Positions 39,460-50,467 of a stretch of DNA of 64,000 nt are shown in pieces. Origin of the DNA: Solirubrobacterales bacterium (GTDB lineage: Bacteria > Actinomycetota > Thermoleophilia > Solirubrobacterales > Solirubrobacteraceae); NCBI GenBank assembly GCA_027449125.1, contig DAIDME010000078.1, positions 45,271 through 109,270 of the forward strand, read 5' to 3'. The notes under the pieces are model-generated. The model did no database searches, was not told the origin of the DNA, and saw only the letters and a list, made by a program, of their open reading frames with translations. Position 1 is the first letter of the stretch, and each line of letters begins with the position of its first letter. The translations under genes were made by a program, and so were the position numbers.

Positions 39460-40782
39460 TCAGGGCTCCAGATCGAAGGCGATCCCCGCGATCTCCACAT
39501 CGTCGCCGGGCTCGAATCCGGCCGCCTCGAGCGCTCGGATCACGCCCATCCCGCGCAGCCGCCGCTCCATGTAGGCCAGCGCATCCTCGTTGTCCAGGTC
39601 GTAACGCGCGACCAGCGACTCGACCTCCGCGCCGAGCACCCTGAAGCCGCCATCATCGTCGCGCACGACGCGGAAGCCTCCGGCCGGCGCGGGCCGGAAC
39701 ACCCGGTGCTCGGCGAGCGCCTCAAGGCTGGCCTCTCCGGCGGTGGCCCGCTGGCCACCGCCGTCGCCGGCGCGCGTCGGCTCGGCGTCCTCCAGCGGCA
39801 CGCGCCGCAGCAGCTCGGTGGCGAGCTCATCGAGTCCCTGGCGGCTCGCGGCCGAGGTCAGGATCACGGGTATCTCCTGGCCGAGCCGCGCCCGCCAGCG
39901 CGCCCGCATCTCGGCACCCTGCTCCGGCGTGACCAGGTCGGCTTTGGAGAGCGCCAGGATCCGCGGCAGCTTCGCGAGCCCGGCGTGGTAGAGCTCGAGC
40001 TCGTGCTCCACCGTCGCGTGGTTCTCCTCTGGATCGGAGCCGTCGAGCGGCGCCAGGTCGAGCACGTGCACGAGCAGGCGCGTGCGCTCGATGTGCGCCA
40101 GGAACTCGTGTCCGAGCCCGACACCGTCCGAGGCGCCCGCGATCAGGCCGGGGATATCGGCGATCACGAGTTGGCGATCATCGTGGTGCAGCGTGCCGAG
40201 CACCGGCTCGAGCGTCGTGAACGGGTAGGCGGCCACCTTCGGCGCAGCCCGCGTCAGACGCGCGATCAGCGACGACTTGCCGGCGTTCGGGACTCCGACC
40301 AGCCCGACATCAGCGAGCAGCTTGAGCTGCAGGGTCAGCCAGCCCTCCTGCCCGGCCAGGCCGCGCTCGGCAAACCGCGGCGCCTGCCTGGTCGAGCTGG
40401 AGAAGTGCCGGTTACCACGCCCGCCGGCACCACCGCGGGCGACGACGGCGCGCTGACCGGCGCGTACGAGGTCGTGGCGGGCGCCGTCGGCCTCCAGGAC
40501 GATCTCCGTGCCGGGCGGCACGGGCACCTCGAGCGCCGGCCCGTCGGCCCCATGGCGCTGCGCTCCCTGGCCGTGGGCGCCGCGCGTGGCCTTGAAGTGC
40601 TGCTGGCGACGGAAGTGCTCCAGGTCCCGGTAGGAGTCGTCGCAGACGAGCACCACGTCGCCCCCGTGCCCGCCATCCCCACCGTCAGGTCCGCCCTTGG
40701 GAACGTGCGCCTCGCGGCGAAAGCTCATGCAGCCGTCGCCGCCGGCACCGGCCTGCACGTGTATGCGCGCCCGGTCCTTCAT
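39460..40782 (-). CDS. obgE: GTPase ObgE/CgtA
   Basis: 440 aa from the ATG at 40782 (MKDRARIHVQAGAGGDGC). The glycine-rich Obg fold (1-~155) is followed by the G domain with GVPNAGKSSL and DIPGLIAGA, then a C-terminal OCT domain (~370-440, FRVLGAEVESLVARYDL). Late 50S assembly and stress GTPase. Usually directly after rplU-rpmA; here an inverted mscL separates them. Confidence 0.96.
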   Translation of the reverse strand: MKDRARIHVQAGAGGDGCMSFRREAHVPKGGPDGGDGGHGGDVVLVCDDSYRDLEHFRRQQHFKATRGAHGQGAQRHGADGPALEVPVPPGTEIVLEADGARHDLVRAGQRAVVARGGAGGRGNRHFSSSTRQAPRFAERGLAGQEGWLTLQLKLLADVGLVGVPNAGKSSLIARLTRAAPKVAAYPFTTLEPVLGTLHHDDRQLVIADIPGLIAGASDGVGLGHEFLAHIERTRLLVHVLDLAPLDGSDPEENHATVEHELELYHAGLAKLPRILALSKADLVTPEQGAEMRARWRARLGQEIPVILTSAASRQGLDELATELLRRVPLEDAEPTRAGDGGGQRATAGEASLEALAEHRVFRPAPAGGFRVVRDDDGGFRVLGAEVESLVARYDLDNEDALAYMERRLRGMGVIRALEAAGFEPGDDVEIAGIAFDLEP

Positions 40783-40852
40783 CCGCGACCCGTCGCGGGT
40801 GCGCATCCGCCGCCGGCGGCCGTAAGCTCCCCGCCGTCAGCCAACCATGACC

Positions 40853-40858
40853 GGAGGT
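40853..40858 (+). promoter_or_regulatory. Strong Shine-Dalgarno of mscL
   Basis: GGAGGT 8 nt upstream of the ATG at 40867. It favours this ATG over the in-frame GTG at 40861, which would be only 2 nt away. Confidence 0.7.
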
Positions 40859-40866
40859 GTGTGCGG

Positions 40867-41268
40867 ATGAAGACGCTCGCTGAGTTCAAGGCATTTCTCA
40901 TGCAGGGCAACCTGGTGGCGCTCGCGGTGGCATTCGTGATCGGCACGGCATTCGCGGCGCTGGTCAAGGCCCTCGTGGCTGACCTCCTGACGCCGATCAT
41001 CGCCCTGATATTCGGCAAACCGAACTTCGGCAATCTGTCCTTCACGATCAACTCGAGCCACTTCTTCTACGGCGATTTCATCAACGCCGCGGTCACCTTC
41101 GTGAGCGTCGCGGCGGCTGTCTTCTTCTTCGTCGTCAGGCCATACGAAGGGTTCAAGCAGCGGTTCGTGGCGGAGGACACGTCCGTCAAGGCCTGCCCGG
41201 AGTGCACTTCCACGATCCCTGCCGCTGCCCGGCGCTGCCCACAGTGCACGGCCGTGCTCACCAGCTGA
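40867..41268 (+). CDS. mscL: Large-conductance mechanosensitive channel with C-terminal zinc ribbon
   Basis: 133 aa. Two membrane helices (~15-45 and ~70-92) with FLMQGNLVALAVAFVIGTAF as the N-terminal helix; the second ends in FFVVRPYEGFK. The C-terminus has two Cys pairs, CPECTSTIPAAARRCPQC, where classical MscL has an amphipathic bundle. Releases osmolytes on hypo-osmotic shock. Transcribed opposite to and between obgE and rpmA. Confidence 0.93.
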   Translation: MKTLAEFKAFLMQGNLVALAVAFVIGTAFAALVKALVADLLTPIIALIFGKPNFGNLSFTINSSHFFYGDFINAAVTFVSVAAAVFFFVVRPYEGFKQRFVAEDTSVKACPECTSTIPAAARRCPQCTAVLTS

Positions 41269-41293
41269 GCGGCGCCTCGGCTGCGCGCGGCGC

Positions 41294-41557
41294 TCAGGCC
41301 GCGTCGTCGGGCGGCTGCACGGAGATCATGCGCCCCTTGCGTCCACGGCTGAACTGAACGACACCCGCCGACTTGGCGAAGATCGTGTCGTCCTTGCCGA
41401 TGCCGACACCGTCACCGGGGTGAAAGCGCGTGCCGCGCTGCCGCACGATGATCTCGCCGCCGGTGACGCTCTCGCCGGCAAAGACCTTGACGCCCAGGCG
41501 TTGCGCGTTTGAGTCGCGACCGTTGCGGGAGGAGCCGAGGCCCTTCTTATGCGCCAT
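41294..41557 (-). CDS. rpmA: Large ribosomal subunit protein bL27
   Basis: 87 aa. [21 protein letters not shown] is the usual N-terminus, without the cleavable extension of Firmicutes; quoted residues 2-20 only. The start lies within the last codons of rplU (11-nt overlap) and has GGAGG 6 nt upstream. The N-terminus reaches the peptidyl transferase centre. Confidence 0.97.
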   Translation of the reverse strand: MAHKKGLGSSRNGRDSNAQRLGVKVFAGESVTGGEIIVRQRGTRFHPGDGVGIGKDDTIFAKSAGVVQFSRGRKGRMISVQPPDDAA

Positions 41558-41912
41558 GTTCAGCCTCCTGAGCAGCCGCCTTGGCGCGCGTGGAGCGCCC
41601 CTGGGCCGCCGCTTCGATGGTCGTTACCTGGATCCTGGTCAGTTCCTGCCGGTGCCCGTTACGGCGCTTGTAGCCGCGCTTGGGCTTGAACTTGACGACA
41701 CGCAGCTTGGGCCCGCGCTCCTGAGCCAGCACCGTGGCCGTGACCCTGACCGCGCTCAGCGCATCGCCGTCGAGCATCCGCTCGCCATCGACGAACAGCA
41801 GCGGCTCGAGCGACACGCTCTCCCCCTCTGCAGCCACCAGGCGCTCGATCAGCAGGGTCTGGCCCTCCTGCACACGGTATTGCTTGCCGCCCGTCTTGAC
41901 GATTGCGTACAT
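41547..41912 (-). CDS. rplU: Large ribosomal subunit protein bL21
   Basis: 121 aa from the ATG at 41912 ([17 protein letters not shown]); a GTG 6 nt upstream is in frame. The core is typical L21; the C-terminal ~20 residues are an Ala/Lys-rich extension. Binds 23S rRNA. The start overlaps the RNase G stop region. Confidence 0.96.
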   Translation of the reverse strand: MYAIVKTGGKQYRVQEGQTLLIERLVAAEGESVSLEPLLFVDGERMLDGDALSAVRVTATVLAQERGPKLRVVKFKPKRGYKRRNGHRQELTRIQVTTIEAAAQGRSTRAKAAAQEAEHGA

Positions 41913-41914
41913 GA

Positions 41915-43837
41915 TCACTCTGAGGAAGATTCGTGGCCCGCGCTCGCGGCACCGGCCGTTACAGTCGCCCGGCGCGGAGTCGAGCGCCGGCCGCGACGCC
42001 GGACGGAAGATTCTACTGCATCTCCCGGAGGTTCGTCTCGAGGCGCCGCAACTGGAGGCTTGTCGATCAGTACGGCGACCGCCTCGGTGCGCCCCACCTG
42101 CTCGATGCGGACCAGCCGCTTCTGTCCGACCGCGCGATCGGCGCCACGCACGCAGATGATGTAGCCGTCGACCTTCGCCACAGCATCACCGGCGCTGTAC
42201 ATGTGCGGCTCGATGATCTCCAGGTAGACCTCCTCGCCTTCGCGGAACGGGAGCGCGCGCTCCAGCACCTGCTCGCGATCGGCCTCCATGAGCACCGCGA
42301 AGTGATCCAGCGGCAACCCCTCGGACCCCTCGAAGTGGAACCACTTGCCGGTGTCGGACTCGATCGCGCGCAGCACGCGCGCGTCGTGACCGGTGAACTC
42401 CTGACTGACGCGCGGGTTCATCTGAATCAGCAACGCCTCCGCGGAGACCCTGGTGGCGAGCTCGCGCATGCGCCGCTCGAACTCGATGGCGATCGTCTCC
42501 TCCGACTTGATCACACCTTCGCCGTGGCAGGTCGGACACGGCCTGGTCATGATCTCGCGCACTCCTTCGGTGACGTTCTGACGCGTCATCTCCACCAGCC
42601 CGAGCGGCGATATCTCCACAACGAAAGTCTTTGTGCGGTCCTCGTCCAGCGCCTTGCGCAGCGTCTTGAGCACGGCGTCGCGATTCCTGGCACGCGCCAT
42701 GTCGATGAAGTCGATCACGATGATCCCGCCGATGTCGCGCAGCCTCAGCTGGCGCACCACCTCCTCCGCGGCCTCGAGGTTCGTCTTGGTGATCGTGTCC
42801 TCGAGCCGGGCGCTCTTACCCTTGCCGGTGAAGCTGCCGGAGTTGACGTCGACCACGGTCAGCGCCTCCGCGTAGTCGATCACAAGGTAGCCGCCGCTGG
42901 GCAGATCGACGCGCCTGGAGAGCGTGGAGTCGAGCACGCGGTCAACCGCGAAGGCTTCGAACAGCGGCCGCTCCTCGTTCCACAGATCGACCAGGTCGAC
43001 AAGCTCTGGCGCGGTGCGCGAGAAGAACGAGACGAGCCGATGGTGCTGCTTCTCGTCGTCGACTATCGCCCGCTCAAACTCGCCGGAGTAGATGTCCCGC
43101 ACGACTCGCACCGAGAGGTCGGCCTCCTGGAAGACGAGCGCCGGCGCCTCGGTCTCTTCGACACGCTTGCGCAGCACCTCGTTGAGCTTGAACAGGTAGA
43201 GCAGCTCGCGCTCCAGGTCCGGGCGCTTGGCCCCCTGTGCGGCCGTGCGGATGATCGCGCCAGAACCCTGCAGGTCGAGCTTGGCTGCCTCCTTGCGCAG
43301 CCGCTCGCGCTCGCGGTCGTCGAGCCTGCGTGAGACGCCCACGCCCTCCCCGTAGGGAGCGAGGACCATGTAACGGCCGGCGATCGTGAGGTCCATCGAC
43401 AGTCGGGCGCCCTTGGTCTTCAGCGGATCCTTGACGACCTGCACGACGATGTCCTGGCCGGGTCTCAAGAGGTCCCCGATCTGCGCCGCGTCGCGCCCCG
43501 AGCCGCGACCGCGACGCGGTGCCTCGACGCCCGGCAGCACGATCTCATCCACGTGCAGAAAGCCGTTCTTGTCGAGGCCGATGTCCACGAAAGCGGCCTC
43601 CAGCCCGGGCAGGACGTTGTCCACACGGCCCTTGTAGATGTTGCCGACGATCGATCTCGCACCGCGGCGCTCCAGGTAGAGCTCGGCCACCGCGTAGCCG
43701 GCACCGGGGTTTGCGCTGCGGCGCCGGCGTCGGGTCGTGGTGGCGCCGGTCTGCCGTGGAGCGGGCTCACCAGCCCGCTCGAGCAGCGCCACGCGTGTCT
43801 CCCCGCGATCGACGCTGACCAATACTTGCTTCTTCAA
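41915..43837 (-). CDS. rng: Ribonuclease E/G family endoribonuclease
   Basis: 640 aa. An S1 domain (~60-125, with VGNIYKGRVDNVLPGLEAAF) is inserted early; the catalytic core has VDVNSG and IVIDFIDM with the metal-binding Asp residues, and the zinc link CPTCHGEG. Residues ~30-40 (TTRRRRRS) and the C-terminus (RRRGRRSTPRR) are basic tails likely to bind RNA. There is a C-terminal nucleotide-binding-like domain but no long E. coli-type scaffold. Processes rRNA and mRNA. Sits between rodA and rplU. Confidence 0.94.
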   Translation of the reverse strand: MKKQVLVSVDRGETRVALLERAGEPAPRQTGATTTRRRRRSANPGAGYAVAELYLERRGARSIVGNIYKGRVDNVLPGLEAAFVDIGLDKNGFLHVDEIVLPGVEAPRRGRGSGRDAAQIGDLLRPGQDIVVQVVKDPLKTKGARLSMDLTIAGRYMVLAPYGEGVGVSRRLDDRERERLRKEAAKLDLQGSGAIIRTAAQGAKRPDLERELLYLFKLNEVLRKRVEETEAPALVFQEADLSVRVVRDIYSGEFERAIVDDEKQHHRLVSFFSRTAPELVDLVDLWNEERPLFEAFAVDRVLDSTLSRRVDLPSGGYLVIDYAEALTVVDVNSGSFTGKGKSARLEDTITKTNLEAAEEVVRQLRLRDIGGIIVIDFIDMARARNRDAVLKTLRKALDEDRTKTFVVEISPLGLVEMTRQNVTEGVREIMTRPCPTCHGEGVIKSEETIAIEFERRMRELATRVSAEALLIQMNPRVSQEFTGHDARVLRAIESDTGKWFHFEGSEGLPLDHFAVLMEADREQVLERALPFREGEEVYLEIIEPHMYSAGDAVAKVDGYIICVRGADRAVGQKRLVRIEQVGRTEAVAVLIDKPPVAAPRDEPPGDAVESSVRRRGRRSTPRRATVTAGAASAGHESSSE

Positions 43838-43880
43838 TTTTGGTTCCTTTTCGAGTTCTCTTTCGTCCGGCGGCGAGCCG

Positions 43881-45077
43881 TCAGACGATCAGCGCCCGAG
43901 CCTTGCCAGCCGTCGACATCCGTGCCTGGACGTGGATCGACTGCAACAGCCCGATGGCTATGAAGGTTGTGACCACTGAGGAGCCGCCGTAGGCGATCAG
44001 TGGCAGCGGGATGCCGGTGACCGGCATGATTCCCATGTTCATGCCGATGGTCACAAAGACCTGGTACATGAACATGGCCAGGATCCCGCCCGCGATCAGG
44101 GTCCCGTAGAGGTTCTTTGCCATCGTGACGATCCGCAGCGTGCGCCAGATCAGCAGCGCGTACAGCGAGATCACGACGGCGGCGCCGACGAACCCGTACA
44201 TCTCGCCGATCGTGGCGAAGATGAAGTCGCTGTCCGCCTCGGGGATGAAGCCGCCCGTGGCCTGACTGGCCCTGGCGGGTCCTGTGCCGGTCTTCTGTCC
44301 CGAGCCAAGCGCGATCAGCCCCTCGTGCAGCTGGTAGCAGTTGGCGTCCTTGGTGACGTTGCAGTTGGGGTTCAGGAAGGTCGTCAGACGCGCCGTCTGA
44401 TAGGGCTTCAGCACGTGTACCCCGACTGCCGGCGCGACCGTCAAGACGATCACGGTGGCGGCCACCACCAGCGCCGCGAGCGCCGCCAGGTGCTTCCAGC
44501 TGGTACCCCAGAAGAACAGCACGGCGCAGGCGATCACGCCGTAGATGAGCGCGTCGCCCAGGTCGGGCTGAGCCATCACGATCATCGCCGGGACCAGCCC
44601 CAGCAGCAGGATGCGCGCGGTGGTGCGGTGCTCGGCGACCCGCCTCGAGCGCTCGACCGCAAACGCCGACAGCGCCAGGATCAGGAGCACCATGCAGATC
44701 ACCGAGGACTGGAAGCTGAAGCCCGGCAGCGGGATCCGGCGCTGCGAGGCGCCGGCGCTGCCGCCGGGCGCGGGGAACGCGAACACGACCAGGTTGAGCA
44801 CGATCGTCAGGCTGTAGATCACGTATCGCAGCTCACGCAGCCGCGAGTAGTCGAAGCGGCTGATCACCAGCGCCAGCACGATCCCGAGCACCGCGAATAT
44901 CGCCTGGCGCTTGTATTCACCGACGTAGGGTGGGACGTTGAGCGCGTGCAACACCACGATCGAGCAGGCCGACAGCGCGACGGCGGCGAACATCAGCAGC
45001 GGATCGATGCGCAGGAGCTGCCCTCGCGTGCGGCTGGAGGACTCACCGCTGAGCCGCAGTGGTGTGGTCGCGCTCAC
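43881..45077 (-). CDS. rodA: Peptidoglycan polymerase RodA (SEDS family)
   Basis: 398 aa, ten membrane spans. SEDS signatures: QPDLGDALIYG with the catalytic Asp and GMNMGIMPVTGIPLPLIAYGGSS, quoted in parts. Polymerises lipid II for cell elongation with PBP2, whose gene is 7 nt upstream. Linked to mreBCD, so RodA rather than FtsW. Confidence 0.94.
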   Translation of the reverse strand: MSATTPLRLSGESSSRTRGQLLRIDPLLMFAAVALSACSIVVLHALNVPPYVGEYKRQAIFAVLGIVLALVISRFDYSRLRELRYVIYSLTIVLNLVVFAFPAPGGSAGASQRRIPLPGFSFQSSVICMVLLILALSAFAVERSRRVAEHRTTARILLLGLVPAMIVMAQPDLGDALIYGVIACAVLFFWGTSWKHLAALAALVVAATVIVLTVAPAVGVHVLKPYQTARLTTFLNPNCNVTKDANCYQLHEGLIALGSGQKTGTGPARASQATGGFIPEADSDFIFATIGEMYGFVGAAVVISLYALLIWRTLRIVTMAKNLYGTLIAGGILAMFMYQVFVTIGMNMGIMPVTGIPLPLIAYGGSSVVTTFIAIGLLQSIHVQARMSTAGKARALIV

Positions 45078-45084
45078 GGCAGCA

Positions 45085-47223
45085 CTACCCCAGCCCGACC
45101 ATCGGTCCGGGCTTGCCGAAGTAGAACTGCGAGATGATCTGGCGCGCGACCGGGGCGGCGGAGCTCGTACCGTAACCGCCCTTCTCGATGTCCACGACGA
45201 CCACGATCGGCTTGCGGGTCGCGGTGCCTGGCACGTAGCAGGCGTACCAGCCGTCGGTCGGGCCGTTCGGCACCGCGCTCAGCTCGGCGCTGCCGGTCTT
45301 GCCGTAAACAGGCAGCGGCAGGCTCGACATCACGTCCGTGGAGGTCCCCTGCGGCCCCTTGGCGGCGAGGTAGAGGCCCTGCCGGATCGCGTTCAGATAG
45401 GCGGGGTTGATGTTGAGCTTGCGTTTGGGCGCCGGGTCGATGTTCTGGACCAGCGTCCCGGACGGCGACTGAATCTCCGCGCCGATGTGCGGCGTGACGA
45501 TCGTGCCGCCGTTCTCGAGCGCCGAGTACACGACGGCCAGCTGGATCGGCGTGAGCTGGTCGACGTACTGGCCGACACCGGTCTCGACGTTGTCATCGAT
45601 CGTCCAGTAGCTGGCGTTGGCGATGCCGCAGCCGCCGGAGAGCACCTCATTGCCGAAATCGCCCATCACGGCCGGGTGCTTGCGACCCCCCTTGTAGAGC
45701 CCGGTGGCGTTCTGGCACTCGAGCTCCTGCTTCCACAGCGCCGTCTGCACCCGCGGCGAGCCGATCAAGCCGGGACTCTCGCCGGGGAGGTCCACGCCGG
45801 TCAGCTGGCCGAGCCCGTAACGGCGTGCCCACGCCTGCAGCGCAAAGCCCTTGGGGTACGCGGCCGGGTTGCCGTTGAGCAGCCGGCCGAGGTTGTAGAA
45901 GAACTCGTCGTCTGAGACCTCGATCGCCTGCTGCAGGTCGACGACACCGTAGTTGACATGCCCGGCGTTGCTCAGGCAGGGTGCGCCCTTGAGGCAGAAG
46001 AGCCGGCCGGGATAGTCGTTGAAGGTTTGTCCCAGCTTCCAGACGCCGGTCTCGAGCGCCGCCGTGGCCGTCACCGGCTTGAAGGTCGAGCCGTCCGGGA
46101 AGGCCCCCGCGATCGCGCGGTTGAGCAACGGCTCGTGGTTTGCGGGGTTGTTGAGGTAGCTCCACTCCTTGGTGGAGATGCCGTTGGCGATCGAGCTGGG
46201 GTTGTAGGTCGGGTTCGAGCCCATCGCGTAGATCTGCCCGTTCTGGGGGTCGATCGCGACGAACGAGCCACCGTCGGCACCGTTGCTGGCGTTGGCTGCG
46301 ATCGAGGTCGCAAGCGCCTTCTGCCCGACCTTCTCGAGCGCGGAGTTGAGCGACAGCTTGAGCGTGTCGCCGACGATCGGTTGCGTCGCCTTGGTGTAGC
46401 CCTCGAACTGTCCCTGGGCGTTGACCTTCACGCCCTCGCTACCATCGATGCCCTGCAGGTACTGGTTGTACTGCTCCTCCAGCCCGGACTGCCCGACGAT
46501 GTCGCCCGGCTGAACGCTCTTGTAGATCTTGTCCTTGATCTCTGTGGCGGTGACCTGGCTCAGGTATCCGAAGAGCTGCGCGCCCGCGGTACCGAGCGCG
46601 TATTTGAGCACATAGGTGTCCTGTGAGATCACACCGGGAAACTGGGTCTGACGCTCGCCGATGTAGTCCTGTATATAGGTCGCCACGTTGGTCTTGATCG
46701 TCGCATTGCCGTACTGAGACTGTGCGACGCTCTGGGCGACGAGGCAGGCGATAGGTGGCAGCCGCACGTGTGAGACCTGAGCGCCCTTGTTGGCGATGTA
46801 GATGGTGTAGGTGCACCTGGCCGGGGTGGTGGACATGCCGAGCAGCTTTGCGAGCCGCGTCATCACGGCCTCGGCCGCGGCCGGGATCACGACCGGATGC
46901 TGGCGCTGGAAGTCGAGCACCGCCCCGCCGCCCGGCAGGCTGCGTGGTGCGATCTGGATCGATGGCACCGGCACCGACTGCACCAGCGGCTGCCCGCTCG
47001 AGTCGACGATCTCACCGCGCGGTGCGGCCACCGGGATCGAAAGCACAGTCTGGTTCTGTGCCTGAGCCGCGTACTGGCTGCCCGTGAGCACCTGCAGGAA
47101 CCAGAGGCGGAAGAAGATCACCGCGAACATCAGCAGCGCCAGCCCGCCGACGAGCGCCACGCGCAGCGCCAGCTGCGGGGTCATGGGCGGCGTGCGATCG
47201 TCGGCGGGTGTCGGTCCGAGCAT
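45085..47223 (-). CDS. mrdA: Penicillin-binding protein 2 (elongation transpeptidase)
   Basis: 712 aa. One N-terminal membrane anchor (~17-40), a PBP dimerisation domain, and a transpeptidase domain with STFK (active Ser), SDD in EVSDDEFFYNLG (the SxD form usual for PBP2) and KTGSAE. Cross-links peptidoglycan during elongation. Overlaps mreD by 1 nt. Confidence 0.95.
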   Translation of the reverse strand: MLGPTPADDRTPPMTPQLALRVALVGGLALLMFAVIFFRLWFLQVLTGSQYAAQAQNQTVLSIPVAAPRGEIVDSSGQPLVQSVPVPSIQIAPRSLPGGGAVLDFQRQHPVVIPAAAEAVMTRLAKLLGMSTTPARCTYTIYIANKGAQVSHVRLPPIACLVAQSVAQSQYGNATIKTNVATYIQDYIGERQTQFPGVISQDTYVLKYALGTAGAQLFGYLSQVTATEIKDKIYKSVQPGDIVGQSGLEEQYNQYLQGIDGSEGVKVNAQGQFEGYTKATQPIVGDTLKLSLNSALEKVGQKALATSIAANASNGADGGSFVAIDPQNGQIYAMGSNPTYNPSSIANGISTKEWSYLNNPANHEPLLNRAIAGAFPDGSTFKPVTATAALETGVWKLGQTFNDYPGRLFCLKGAPCLSNAGHVNYGVVDLQQAIEVSDDEFFYNLGRLLNGNPAAYPKGFALQAWARRYGLGQLTGVDLPGESPGLIGSPRVQTALWKQELECQNATGLYKGGRKHPAVMGDFGNEVLSGGCGIANASYWTIDDNVETGVGQYVDQLTPIQLAVVYSALENGGTIVTPHIGAEIQSPSGTLVQNIDPAPKRKLNINPAYLNAIRQGLYLAAKGPQGTSTDVMSSLPLPVYGKTGSAELSAVPNGPTDGWYACYVPGTATRKPIVVVVDIEKGGYGTSSAAPVARQIISQFYFGKPGPMVGLG

Positions 47224-47834
47224 CAGCGCGCCCTCGCTCTCGTGCTGCCCGCAAGCCGCTCCGACGGGCGCTCGAGCGGACTCAGCGAGGTCGCGTAGGC
47301 GCGCCCGCCGCGAGCCCTCGGACCGCGCGGCAACACCCTGTAGAGCGCGCGGCGGATCAACTCGTAGACGGGCAGCGCGAGCAGGCTGTTGACCAGCACC
47401 TGCAGGACGATCTGCTGCAGCAGCAGCAGGCTCACCGGCGCTTCGACGCCGAGCAGGAACTGGATGACCGCCATGCCGACACCAGTGAACGCGGTCGCCA
47501 CAGCTCCCAACAGCAGCGGTGCGAGTCCGTTCGACGGGTCGCGGAGCTCCCGCAGGCGACCCGACCAGTAGCCGACGGCGATGAACAGCAGCGACGTGAC
47601 GCCGATCGTCTGGAACATCACCACGTCGACCATCAGGCCGATCGCGAAGCCGGCGACCGCCCCGGCCATCGAGCCCGCAAGCAGGCCGATGGACATCACG
47701 GTGAGCGAGGTCAGATCGGCGGTCACGCCAAACAGCGTGATCTGCGAGACGACCGCGACCTGTAGGACGACGGCCACGAGCGCGATCAAGGCGATCCGCG
47801 CCACCAGGCCGAGCGTGTTCTCCTTGCCGTTCAT
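47223..47834 (-). CDS. mreD: Rod shape-determining protein MreD
   Basis: 203 aa, five to six membrane spans (for example VARIALIALVAVVLQVAVV). Low sequence conservation is typical of MreD; identified from topology and from its place between mreC and PBP2. A basic C-terminal tail follows the last span. Part of the elongasome. Confidence 0.9.
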   Translation of the reverse strand: MNGKENTLGLVARIALIALVAVVLQVAVVSQITLFGVTADLTSLTVMSIGLLAGSMAGAVAGFAIGLMVDVVMFQTIGVTSLLFIAVGYWSGRLRELRDPSNGLAPLLLGAVATAFTGVGMAVIQFLLGVEAPVSLLLLQQIVLQVLVNSLLALPVYELIRRALYRVLPRGPRARGGRAYATSLSPLERPSERLAGSTRARAR

Positions 47835-47846
47835 CGTGGGTGACGC

Positions 47847-48719
47847 CTAACCGCCGTGGGGTCTGGTCAAGATCTGCACGAGGCTGAGGTGCTGCAGATC
47901 GGCGAGCGGCGTGACCTGCTCTTCCTGGTTTGTGAGGACGCTGTTCTGGGGGTTGGTGCTCGAGACCGTGCCGATCGGGATGCCGGGCGGCGCAAACGAC
48001 TGGATCGCCGGGTCGTGGGGGTCTCGGAAGCCGCTGGTCACCACCAGCTGGTTGAAAGAGACGTTCGAATTGGGTGGCAGGTCGATCAGCGTCAGCGCGT
48101 TGGGGTCCCCGACCTGGGGCTCGATCAGGCCGGCAGCCCCGGCCTCGTTCTCGATCATGGCTCCCACCGAGAACTTGGATGAGGTGATCAGCGAGACGAC
48201 GGCTTCGCTCGAGGTCACCTGGGTCACGTCGCCGACCAGGCCGCCCGGCCCCACGACCGGGTCGTAGATGCTCACGCCGGAGCTGCTGCCGCGGTCGACG
48301 GTGATCGTCTCATACCAGAGCGAGGGATCCTCGCCGATCAGGCGGGCGGTGACCGGCCCGTAGCTCGACAGGTTGTAGCTCTTGTCGAGCCCCAGCAGCC
48401 GTTGCGCCTGACGGTAGAGGATGCCCTCGTACTGCACTTTGGCGTATTCACCGACCAACTGGTCGTAGCGGGCCTGCAGCGTCGAGAGCTGCGACTTGGC
48501 GGTGAACACCGAGGAGACGTAACCGGCGGCGTTGCGGATCGGGGAGAGCACCGTGCTGGCACCGGCCTGAAGCGGTGAGAGCACGGTCGCGATGCCCCGC
48601 TGCACCTGGTGCAGCGGGCTGCTCGCCGAGCCGCCGAAGTAGTCGGTCAGAAAGATTAGGGAGACAACGACGAGCAGCGCCAGGACCGCGCGTCGCCTAC
48701 GTATCTGCTTGTCTTGCAA
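47847..48719 (-). CDS. mreC: Rod shape-determining protein MreC
   Basis: 290 aa. One N-terminal membrane helix (~10-28), a coiled coil (~60-100) and the beta-barrel domain with ITVDRGSSSGVSIYDPVVG and GLVGDVTQV. Scaffold linking MreB to PBP2/RodA outside the membrane. 24 nt from mreB. Confidence 0.95.
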   Translation of the reverse strand: MQDKQIRRRRAVLALLVVVSLIFLTDYFGGSASSPLHQVQRGIATVLSPLQAGASTVLSPIRNAAGYVSSVFTAKSQLSTLQARYDQLVGEYAKVQYEGILYRQAQRLLGLDKSYNLSSYGPVTARLIGEDPSLWYETITVDRGSSSGVSIYDPVVGPGGLVGDVTQVTSSEAVVSLITSSKFSVGAMIENEAGAAGLIEPQVGDPNALTLIDLPPNSNVSFNQLVVTSGFRDPHDPAIQSFAPPGIPIGTVSSTNPQNSVLTNQEEQVTPLADLQHLSLVQILTRPHGG

Positions 48720-48743
48720 GGGGACATCTCCAGCGGCTCCGTG

Positions 48744-49817
<1,074 letters not shown>

Positions 49818-49877
49818 TCAGACGGGCGGCAGCTACGGTCCGGGTGAAACCCTGAGCCATTCCCATCGGTCGAGCCG

Positions 49878-49883
49878 AGTGTA
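49878..49883 (-). promoter_or_regulatory. Putative -10 box for the mreB operon
   Basis: TACACT on the minus strand in the 125-bp gap upstream of mreB. No clear -35 hexamer at 16-18 nt. The only AT-leaning hexamer close to the consensus in this gap. Confidence 0.3.
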
Positions 49884-49918
49884 TCGGAAGTCAGGCGACT
49901 TTCGGCCATTTGCAAACC

Positions 49919-50467
49919 TTAAATCGCTGGAAAGATGAGCGACGGTTCGAGGTCCACGAGCGTAGCGACCGGGAGACCAACGACGTTCAGGTAATCGCCT
50001 GAGATCGCGTGCACGAGCACCGCCCCACGACCTTGGATGGCATACCCGCCGGCCCGGCCGCGCCACTCGCCGGTCTCCAGGTACCAGTCGAGCATGCGCT
50101 CGCTGATCTCCCTGAAGCTGACCTCCGTGGTCGCTGCTGCCGTGCGCTGATGACCGGCGGCCAGCAGGCAGACACCGCTCACGACGAGATGGCGGCGGCC
50201 CGCCAGCGCCCGCAACGTAGCTGCGGCCGCCTCCCGGTCGCCGGGTTTGCCGTAGAGCCGTCCGTCGAGCGCCACGACGGTGTCAACCGCCAGCACCGGC
50301 TCCGCGCCGGCACCCACGGCCAGCGCCTTGCGCCGCGCGTTCTCCACGGCCACCTCACTCGGCTCGCCATCCTCCAGCTCCTCGGCGCCGCTGACGCTAA
50401 CCGTGAAGCTGACACCCAGCTGCTCGAGGATCGCGCGGCGCTGAGGTGACCCCGACGCGAGGATCAA
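49919..50467 (-). CDS. maf: Maf/YceF family nucleoside triphosphate pyrophosphatase
   Basis: 182 aa. [16 protein letters not shown] at the N-terminus and [18 protein letters not shown] with the catalytic Asp. Hydrolyses dTTP/UTP or modified nucleotides; the subtype cannot be fixed by eye. Overlaps ndk by 4 nt and precedes the mre operon, a frequent association. Confidence 0.92.
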   Translation of the reverse strand: MILASGSPQRRAILEQLGVSFTVSVSGAEELEDGEPSEVAVENARRKALAVGAGAEPVLAVDTVVALDGRLYGKPGDREAAAATLRALAGRRHLVVSGVCLLAAGHQRTAAATTEVSFREISERMLDWYLETGEWRGRAGGYAIQGRGAVLVHAISGDYLNVVGLPVATLVDLEPSLIFPAI

